Shown here piece by piece: positions 56,622 through 64,000 of a stretch of 64,000 nt of DNA. The translations under genes were made by a program, and so were the position numbers. Below the pieces are notes generated by a model, which was not told where the DNA came from, did not search any database, and saw only the letters and a program-made list of their open reading frames with translations. The stretch covers positions 63,056,101 to 63,120,100 of the forward strand of contig OY757911.1 in assembly GCA_963585895.1 (NCBI GenBank), in the 5' to 3' direction. Position 1 is the first letter of the stretch. Each line of letters opens with the position of its first letter. The DNA is from Sepioteuthis lessoniana. Taxonomy: Eukaryota; Mollusca; Cephalopoda; Myopsida; Loliginidae.

Positions 56622-57072
56622 AATGAAACGCAGTTTCTTCCAGGCAGCGGTCACATCGATACTGCTATATGGATGCACTACATGGACGCTAACAAAACGG
56701 CTGGAGAAGAAACTAGATGGCAATTACACAAGAATGCTGCGTGCAATCCTGAACAAGTCCTGGCAGCAACACCCCACAAGACACCAACTGTACGGCCACC
56801 TGCCCCCTATCACGAAAACTATTCAAGTTAGGCGAACCAGACATGCAGGACATTGCTGGAGAAGCAGAGATGAACTCATAAGAGATGTACTCTTATGGAT
56901 CCCCACATACGGCCGCGCAAAAGCAGGACGACCAGCACGAACGTACATTCAGCAGCTATGTGAGGATACAGGTTGTTGTCCTGAAAACCTGCCTAGGGCG
57001 ATGAACGATAGGGAGGAGTGGCGAGAGAGGGTCAGGGATATCCGTGCTGCCAGCACGATATGATGATGATGA

Positions 57073-57075
<3 letters not shown>
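56622..57075 (+). pseudogene. RTE-type LINE tail with intact C-terminal frame
   Basis: From MKRSFFQAAVTSILLYGC to the stop and (ATG)n at about 57,061-57,074, with about 147 codons and no interruption (YGCTTWTLTKRLEKKLDG, RRTRHAGHCWRSRDELIR, GRAKAGRPARTYIQQL, DREEWRERVRDIRA). 5' truncation falls right after an A run. A TA run follows the tail to 57,133. The closest relative here is the short piece at 63,085 (both read DREEWRERVRDIRA and TGCCPE). Confidence 0.88.
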
Positions 57076-57136
<61 letters not shown>

Positions 57137-58082
57137 CTGTCTTAAATCTCCGCTGTATTATGTGTTCTTAAATGAAGAATGAAAATGATTTTTCTGAGAC
57201 TAATTTTCCAGAAAACTGTACTTTTGGACGGCGAAATTCTAAATTTACAAGATAAAAAAATGAAATAAAATAAACAAAAAAAAAACCACCTCAAATGTAG
57301 CTTAACACGTGCTAAGACGAACCCTTAAAAGAAAGATAATACCTTCCCTGTTCCCCCCCCCCCTTCACTGACCATGATAGGATAGTGGAATAGTTTAAAT
57401 GCTAGTAAAATTAATAATAATTCTAGTGAGCATTTGTTAAAATGGAAGGCAAAATTTTGAAGTCATCCGTTTCCAGAAGTGTTTCAAAGAGGCCAGTAAA
57501 ATTTATTCTACTAAACTGTTCATTTAAAGAAAATGCATATATTTGATTTAAAATAGCCCAGTCTTAAATCTCCGCTGTATTATGTGTTCTTACATGAAGA
57601 ATATAATATATTTTAAATGTAAAGACATGTTTTGCAGTAAATCCAAATTGAATATATAACTCTGGTCGAATGTCTTAGTATACACAGCAGACAGGTTTTG
57701 AATCTTTTCTAAAAGCTTAGAAGTCTCAGTTTGCCCACCCCCCATAGCAGTTAATAATAAAACAAAGCAACGCAAGTCAAATTCGAAATATCACCTCTCC
57801 TTAAAAAAATAAAAGACAAAATGAAATAAAATAAAATAAATAAAAAAATAAAATAAAATAAAAATATAAAAAAAATGAAATAAAATAAAAACACATGTTA
57901 GGGCCAGTATCGGATGACAGGTTAAAATATACCCAAAATTTCTTTAAATATACATTAGTCCTGGACTTTAACTAAGTTAAAAGTTAAGGTAAAAGAAGGA
58001 CCATTTTTTTCGTACACGTACACATGAGAAGCAGCATGATGGACGTGAAGGTATGCGAATGCGCAATGCCTAACTTTTCCTG
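57076..58082. repeat. (TA)n, 45-bp direct repeat, A-rich run
   Basis: TA run to 57,133. TGTATTATGTGTTCTTAAAT with TCTTAAATCTCCGC before it (57,136-57,184) recurs at 57,560-57,603. An (AAATA)-rich run lies at 57,785-57,895. A C-run (about 57,352-57,363) is also present. No gene. Confidence 0.8.
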
Positions 58083-61002
58083 GACGTGTGAGTCTTGCGG
58101 CTTAACGCTCAGTATTGTCAGTTCGATCGGGGAACTACTGCTGCTCATCTATAAGAGTGGCTTCTATAGATGAGAATAAATACAGCCATCGAAAGATAAC
58201 CATGACCCACACACAAACCACATACATAAACCGCATCGCTCTTCGCGTGGGTAAAAAAGGGGCGCGTCCTGCTGAAGTTGGAGCCCTGGCCTCAGTGTTC
58301 GAAAAATCAGCTACAAAGCTCAAACTAAAACTACTAAAATGCAAACAAATAATACAAATAGAGACATTTAACGTGAGAACCCTAAATAGATTAGGTCAGC
58401 TACCAGAGCTAACTGCATCGGCCGTGGAACATAAGATAGACATAATCTGCATACAAGAACACCGTTACGCTCACAGCGAAGATATCAAATATCACGAAAC
58501 TGACAATGGATGGACGCTAGCCATTGTATCGGAATGGAAAAACTCTGTCAATGTCTCGGTAGGAGGGGTGGGAATGCTTATAGGACCAAGAGCGTTAAAA
58601 ACACTTTATAGCATTGAGAGAATACAACCTAGGATGATGGCCACTACGTTTAATGGCAACCCCAAAGCAACAATCATCTCCTGCTACAGCCCTACCAATG
58701 TTAGTGAAGAAACCAAACTAGTCACCTTCTACGAGGAGCTACCCTCCCTAGTGCGTAGCATTCCGAAACACAACCTGTTAGTCATTGGCAGGGATATGAA
58801 TGCCCAAATCGGGAAAAACAGAAACAACAAATACAGCCTACACAACACATCAAATAGGAATTGACAACATCTAACTGATTTCATGATAGAAAATAGATTA
58901 ACATGCCTCAATACAAACTATCAAAAAAGGGAGGGGAAATTATGGACCTACACATATGCGAACAATAGTAAAGCACAGATAGACTACATCTTTATAAATA
59001 AGAAATGGAAAAATAGTGCGATGAATTGCGAGGCATACTCCTCTTTCGAGGGAGTGTCATCCGATCATCGAATAGTCACAGCCAAATTACGGATAAGCCT
59101 ACGAAAAAACGCCACACGAACAGCGACCACTAAGCACGATGACTGGGCCCTACGTAACAACAGAGATATTAGAGACAAATATGTATTAAAATTAAGAAAC
59201 AGATTCGAGACACTGCAAGAGAAGACTGAAAAAGGTACCCCAAATGACGAATATGAGAATTTTGTTGAAGCACACCTCGAGGCGGCATCAAAGTGTATCC
59301 CAACAAAACCTAGAACTAAATATAGAGTCCCTTGGGAAACGTCAGCGGTCAGAGAAAAACGTGCACTCGTGAAAACTGCCTCCAAAAGCTATCGGAAGAA
59401 CCCAACAAACACTAATGCCCGAAAACTAGAAAAGGCGCAATATCAATTAACAGGCATATATCTAAAAGAACAGACTGAATACATACAAAATCAGATAGAT
59501 AAGATTAGAGACTCGGTGGAAGATATGCAATCTAGGATAGCCTGGCAAACAATAAACAAAGAGAGTAGAAGGAAGAGCACAGTCAAAGCAAAATTGAAAG
59601 CTGCAAGCCAACGAAAAAGTGTAAAACTGTGGAAACAGCATTTCGAAAATCTACTAGGAAACCCACCGAAAGTAACGAATGAACCGATCACCAGAATTAT
59701 CAGAAAGCAATTAGACTTTAAACTTGGTCCGTTCACCAAAGAAGAACTCGACTCGGGTCTAAGAAAAATTAAAAATATGAGAGCTGCAGGGCTTGATGAG
59801 ATCCCCCCAGAAGTATGGAAGACCAGACAATTCGACGACATACTGCTCCGACAATGCAACGCAGTCTATAATCAAAATAGAATAGAAAGATGGATGAAGG
59901 GATGCATCCTCCCCTTCCCTAAAAAGGGAGATCTCGGATTAGCCAAGAACTACCGAGTTATAACACTTACATCCATAGTAGCCAAAATCTACAATGCCCT
60001 ACTACGAAACCGTACAGAACCCAAAATAGGCAACATACTTAGGAAAAACCAAAATGGCTTCCGAAGAAATAGATCCACAACCTCACAAATATTGACCATC
60101 CGTAGAATCCTTGAAGGTGTACGGGCAAAAAACCTACAGGCGACATTACTATTTGTCGACTTTACCCAGGCTTTCGATTCCATACACAGAGGGAAGATGG
60201 AACAAATCCTACTTGCATACGGCCTACCAAAAGAAACCGTAGCAGCAATTACGATTCTATACAGAAACACCAAAGTGAATGTGCGTTCACCAGATGGACA
60301 CACAGAATACTTCGACATTGTTGCAGGAGTACTACAAGGAGACACGCTACCCCCATACCTCTTTATCATCTGTCTAGACTTCGTGCTAAGAACGTCAATC
60401 GACAAAATCAGAGAAAATGGCTTCGAGCTGACAAAGAAAAGAAGCAGAAGGTACCCCGCCAAAACAATTACCGACGCCGACTACGCCGATGACATAGCGT
60501 TACTGGCGAATACACCTAACCAAGCCGAAACACTACTGCATAGTTTGGAACGGGCCGCCGCAGGCATTGGCCTCCATGTCAATGCACACAAAAGTGAATA
60601 TATGTGCTACAACCAAACAGGCGACATTTCCACACTAAACGGAACCTCTCTGAAACTAAACAGCTGAAGAAGAAGCTAGACGGCAATTACACAAGAATAT
60701 TGAGAGCAATATTGAATAAGTCCTGGCGGCAACACCCCACAGGACACCAGCTGTACGGCCACTATACAAGTTAGACGAGCCAGACACGCAAGACACTGCT
60801 GGTGAAGCAAGGACGAACTCATCAGTGATGTACTCCAATGGACCCCCGCATATGGCCAAGCAAAAGCAGGACGACCAGCTCGAACATACATACAGCAGCT
60901 ATGTGAGGATACGGGATGTAGACCTGAAGGACTGCCAAAAGCGATGAATGATAGGGATGGGTGGCGAGAGATGGCCAGGGATATCCGTGCATGATGATGA
61001 TG
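58083..61002 (+). mobile_element. RTE-type LINE, near full length
   Basis: The only copy here that carries the endonuclease and most of the RT. The 5' edge is uncertain; TTCGATCGGGGAAC and a small hairpin (CATCTATA/TATAGATG, 58,146-58,172) precede the first good start codon at 58,202. The 3' end is (ATG)n at about 60,990-61,002, followed by a TA run to 61,029. Relative to the other tails it lacks about 200 bp after SLKL (60,657) and 20 bp after TGTACGGCCAC (60,767). Order and ending fit RTE-type LINEs: AP endonuclease, RT, short simple-repeat tail, no second frame seen. Confidence 0.85.
58202..60667 (+). pseudogene. RTE endonuclease-reverse transcriptase, one nonsense codon
   Basis: A single frame from 58,202 to 60,667 interrupted only by TGA at 58,862-58,864, where the context (NTSNRN*QHLTDFM) implies a lost glycine codon. 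The endonuclease motifs are FNVRTLN, CIQEHR, VGGVGMLIG, SCYSPTN, GRDMNAQIG, QIDYIFINKKW and SSDHRIV, so the catalytic N, E, D/N, D and H positions are all present. RT motifs: PFPKKGD, YRVITLTS, NQNGFRRNRSTTSQI, LLFVDFTQAFDS (60,149-60,185), VLQGDTLPPYLF and DADYADDIALL (near 60,480). The frame ends early at LKLNS because of the deletion at 60,657; the conserved C-terminal region follows out of frame. It probably lost activity through these few changes, so it is fairly young. Confidence 0.88.
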
Positions 61003-61029
61003 ATATATATATATATATATATATATATA

Positions 61030-62289
61030 ATGTTTTTACATTCTCTGTAAAGTTATTGTTACTTCTATCTTTACTTCCAAGTACTTAATTTAGTTTTATC
61101 TGTGGTCCTTTTGTCGCCCTTGTAACAGTTTCCATTTTTAAGATTACGGGTTACACTAGCCGACTCCCATACCAAAACTATTCTTCCATAAAGAAACACA
61201 AACTTTTTAAAAAAATTACAAAAAGAAGTTTATAAAAATACTTTTCACTATTTCTATAATATTTATTCATTCTGTCTTGTTACATTTAAATAAAAGAATC
61301 TCACTCCGTTAGAAGCGAAGAAAGAATTTTAACAAGAATTGTCAATCTGAAAATATATTTTCTCTGTTTTTACTGACCAAGTTGCTAAAAATATAAGCAA
61401 ACCAGCAATAAATTGCCAAAAAAATTAGAAAGATTTTATTTTCTCTTTCCCATTTTTATATTTTCAAAAGAGTTCAGTACAAGTACTATAGAAATGTTGC
61501 TTTAAAAAAGGTAAACAAAACGTTTTCTGTCATAGAATTATCTTTTTGCCGATCCAAAAATTATTTTTTAACAAAATCATTAATTTTTCTTTTTTAGAAA
61601 ATTTAGTGGAGGGGTTAATATATAAAAAGTATTTTGTCTCGAAAATTTTATGTGCGAATTTATTTTAAAAGAAAGTTCGTCTTTAAATGCATAAGTACTG
61701 AAAATTTTCTTAAAATTCTATCATTAGCCTAATTTTTGTAAATCTTTAAAATCGGCGATTTGTAGGTGTCGGCGTCATTATTCATACCTATAAAAAGCCA
61801 AGGAGTTGACGGAAATAGCAATCAAGCATCCAAACTGACATAATGTGATCGGTAAGATTAAACAATATATAAGACTGGGTAACAGTCTTGGCTATAATGG
61901 TGGGTTTTAATAAATGCCTCCTGAGTTCTGTAAGCCTGAGTGTAGTCTATTTTAACACTAATCAATACCGGACGACGCCATAATCAATAAGGTATTAAAT
62001 TAAATGAAAGGAAATGAATAAGTAAGCTTGTTCAGAATGGACAATTACAATAGAATAAGCGTGCTTGCGGAGATGATCAGAATGTTTTCTGAGATTTGTG
62101 GGTTTTATTATCACTTTAAACATTAATAAACGCTCAAAGATATTATTCATAAGTCAACAGAATTCGATTGTACTAAAAAAAGTCATAAATACAATTAATT
62201 GAGATCAATTCCTAATATTAAAAGATGGCTGTAACCGCCATTTGATCGCACTATCAACAACACTCAAGACGTATTAGTTAGAACTGAGA
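61030..62289. other. No gene seen
   Basis: AT-rich without a recognised repeat. A TATA-like CCTATAAAAAGCC at about 61,788 stands alone; there is no frame after it. Confidence 0.35.
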
Positions 62290-62705
62290 GTCCGTGCTCT
62301 GACACAAGACTGAATTTGATTGTGAGGCTCCAGTTCTAGAGACCGGTAGAATAGGGAGTACCTCCTTGTTGTCAATTTTGACCCTGGGTAGTTTTACCTG
62401 CTAAGGTATAATCTATTCGTCAAATAGATCTATTAGAAAATTATTATTATTATTATTGGATAACACTGCTTGAAAGTATATAACTGTAAGTTAGTTTGGT
62501 TTCTTTGTTTAATTGCATATCAAGCTTTGTGACAAAGTCATCCTTATAAAAGAACAGTTTAGGTGCTATTTAACCCGTTTGCTAAGGAGATAAAAGAAGT
62601 CCAGGGTATTAGTCTAAAAGTGATCGTAATAACGCCACTGGAGTTCGAACATGCTTACTACAATGTCGCAGTCCAGCCTAGTAACTTCTACGCCATATGG
62701 AGTTT
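62290..62705. repeat. SINE-C fragment and reversed SINE-E
   Basis: SINE-C fragment (TTGATTGTGAGGCTCCAG, TTGTTGTCAATTTTGACCC) to about 62,440. SINE-E on the minus strand (62,497-62,705) with tail, body and reversed B box (GGAGTTCGAACATGC); it is uninterrupted and serves as the empty-site comparison for the mariner at 17,955. Confidence 0.65.
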
Positions 62706-63010
62706 TCCACATATAACTTAGTGTAAAAAATACGATTTAAAGGGATTGCAATGGAACGTTGAAAATGTAATCATGATTATAATCAAATATCTAGAAATTA
62801 ATAAATTTAGGCATTGAGTAACCTATAGAGAGTTGATAAGCCGATAAATAATTACAGCAAACAAAATCAAAAGGAGAGGCTACATGTTGAAGGTGACATG
62901 ATCTATTTTAACACTATATATAGGCGGGTTTTGATCCCAGTTTGAAGCGTCCTGCGTGTCTAGCCACACTGAAGAGTTGTGATACAACGAAACGGTCTGT
63001 CTGTGGATGG

Positions 63011-63058
<48 letters not shown>

Positions 63059-63084
63059 GTAATTGATGAAAATTCCACAGAAAA
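62706..63084. other. No gene; SINE tail and (TA)n
   Basis: A shared tail near 62,808 (TTTAGGCATTGAGTAACC) and a TA run at 63,012-63,054. Confidence 0.6.
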
Positions 63085-63288
63085 ATGAACTCATAAGAGA
63101 TGTACTCTTATGGATCCCCACACATGGCCGCGCAAAAGCAGGACGACCAGCTCGAACATACATTCAGCAGCTATGTGAGGATACAGGCTGTTGTCCTGAA
63201 GACCTACCTAGGGCGATGAACGATAGGGAGGAGTGGCGAGAGAGGGTCAGGGATATCCGTGCTACCAGCGCGATATGATGATGATGAT
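63085..63288 (+). pseudogene. RTE-type LINE tail, shortest copy
   Basis: Starts at NELIRDVLLWIPTHGRAKAGRPAR, runs uninterrupted through DLPRAMNDREEWRERVRDIRA to the stop, then (ATG)n at about 63,276-63,288. Only about 65 codons. Confidence 0.85.
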
Positions 63289-64000
63289 ATATACTAGTGT
63301 TCAAAGATTTAGGAATGTGTGTATTTTTAACACTTATAAATAATGAATACTGTTTAAGAGATAAATGAATAAATATATTGTAATTTTTGCATTTTGGAAT
63401 ATTTACAAGCAGGAATTGTTTAATATATCAATAATAACAATTCTCAAATTAGAATGATTAAAACTTCTTAATTTCAGTCATATTTTCATTATATGTAATA
63501 AGTTTTCTCTATGATGTTTATCTAATGTAAAGGTGTTGATTTTATGCTATATTTGTGTTATTTCTTCTTATTATTATCATAAGGTTTTACTATGTTTACT
63601 ATTAATCAAACATTAAATATTTATAAAAACAAGAACTGTTTTGATTTTTTAAATAAATTCTCTCATTTTTTTCATTTCAGAACCAGAAATTGTATATTTT
63701 TAAACTTAAACCATCAATATACCACGAGTATTTGATAAAAAAAGATATAATATTATATTCTCCATCTCAGGCTAAGATATCAAAAATATTGAAAGTTTCT
63801 AGGTGTACAGTACAAAAAGGGATATCAAAAACATGAAGAAGAGTGGAAGGCGAACAAAATCTACTAAAAGTGATTGTAAATATCTAAGTATAACATCTTT
63901 AAGAAATAGAACTAAATCTTGTCAGGAATTAGGTTCAGATCTTGCTCAAACATATGGCACCCAAGTTCACTCTTCAACCATAAGAAGAGCACTGATGAAA
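63289..64000 (+). mobile_element. Tc1-like transposon, 5' part, cut by window edge
   Basis: AGTGTTCAAAGATTTAGGAA at about 63,296 may be the left terminal repeat, as Tc1-type elements often start GTGTTCAAA. About 470 bp of AT-rich leader follow, then a transposase N-terminus. The 3' half lies beyond the window. Confidence 0.5.
63762..64000 (+). pseudogene. Tc1-like transposase N-terminus, partial
   Basis: A first segment in one frame reads SQAKISKILKVSRCTVQKGISK, a helix-turn-helix of the Tc1 paired-type DNA-binding domain. After a frameshift near 63,830, a second frame opened by ATG at 63,833 runs to the window end: GRRTKSTKSD, then LSITSLRNRTKSCQELGSDL and GTQVHSSTIRRALMK. This second segment is the second helix-turn-helix of the same domain. 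The catalytic DDE domain would begin just beyond 64,000. The frameshift suggests an inactive copy unless it is a sequencing error. Confidence 0.75.

Noticed and set aside
59065..60462. Three minus-strand frames of 106-157 codons
   Set aside because: Antisense to the RTE endonuclease-reverse transcriptase; composition follows the sense gene.

Overview
Organism. This is AT-rich, repeat-dominated animal DNA. It is full of (TA)n, (TG)n, (CT)n and (GAAA)n microsatellites, tRNA-derived SINEs, three classes of non-LTR retrotransposon, Tc1/mariner relics and solo LTRs. There is no operon structure and I could recognise no host exon. The abundant C-terminal fragments of one RTE-type LINE ending in (ATG)n, together with several tRNA-type SINE families, point to a mollusc, most likely a cephalopod such as an octopus. 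That is inference from element style, not proof. The window reads as intergenic or deep intronic sequence.

Layout. 0-8 kb: a mariner relic sitting inside a TA microsatellite, foldback hairpins and two broken RTE tails. 8-13 kb: three solo LTRs of two related subfamilies, two of them with perfect 4-bp target duplications, plus an RTE tail. 13.8-15.9 kb and 21.0-23.5 kb: two copies of a TIR DNA transposon (ends CACTG, 3-bp target TAA). The first is a pseudogene; the second keeps an uninterrupted 529-residue frame and has an unusual extra terminal segment. 17.8-20.5 kb: a mariner nested in a SINE, more SINEs and a mariner 3' end. 23.5-24.4 kb: a foldback element with hammerhead-like arms and a tRNA-headed SINE. 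25-31 kb: mariner, RTE, SINE and LTR scraps and an 18-bp minisatellite. 31.2-34 kb: a decayed CR1/Jockey-like LINE interrupted by SINEs. 35.8-38.2 kb: a perfect 118-bp palindrome at a mariner end and a 79-bp minisatellite. 39.5-40.1 kb: an inverted pair of short elements, each carrying a hammerhead ribozyme; the left one also has a tRNA-like RNA polymerase III promoter. 40.7-41.7 kb: an RTE tail whose 3' junction is tandemly duplicated. 43.9-45.1 kb: two more solo LTRs. 45.9-46.7 kb: a gag-like LINE ORF1 relic. 50.5-53.0 kb: a decayed LINE with a reverse transcriptase and a restriction-like endonuclease remnant, split by a SINE. 53-58 kb: mariner relic, A-rich minisatellite, another LTR, a TA cruciform region and an RTE tail. 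58.1-61.0 kb: the best RTE copy, with endonuclease and reverse transcriptase motifs, one internal nonsense codon and two tail deletions. 63-64 kb: an RTE tail and a Tc1-like transposase running off the edge.

How the parts relate. Nothing here forms a host pathway; the logic is parasitic. RTE-type and CR1-like enzymes could mobilise the SINEs, several of which share one 3' tail. Mariner and the CACTG element are cut-and-paste units, now mostly inactive. The most unusual content is the pair of outward-facing hammerhead ribozymes at 39.6 and 40.0 kb, one behind a tRNA-type promoter, and a second foldback at 23.5-23.8 kb with the same topology but degenerate ribozyme cores. This resembles, by architecture only, the ribozyme-bearing SINE-like Sm-alpha repeats of schistosomes and animal retrozymes.
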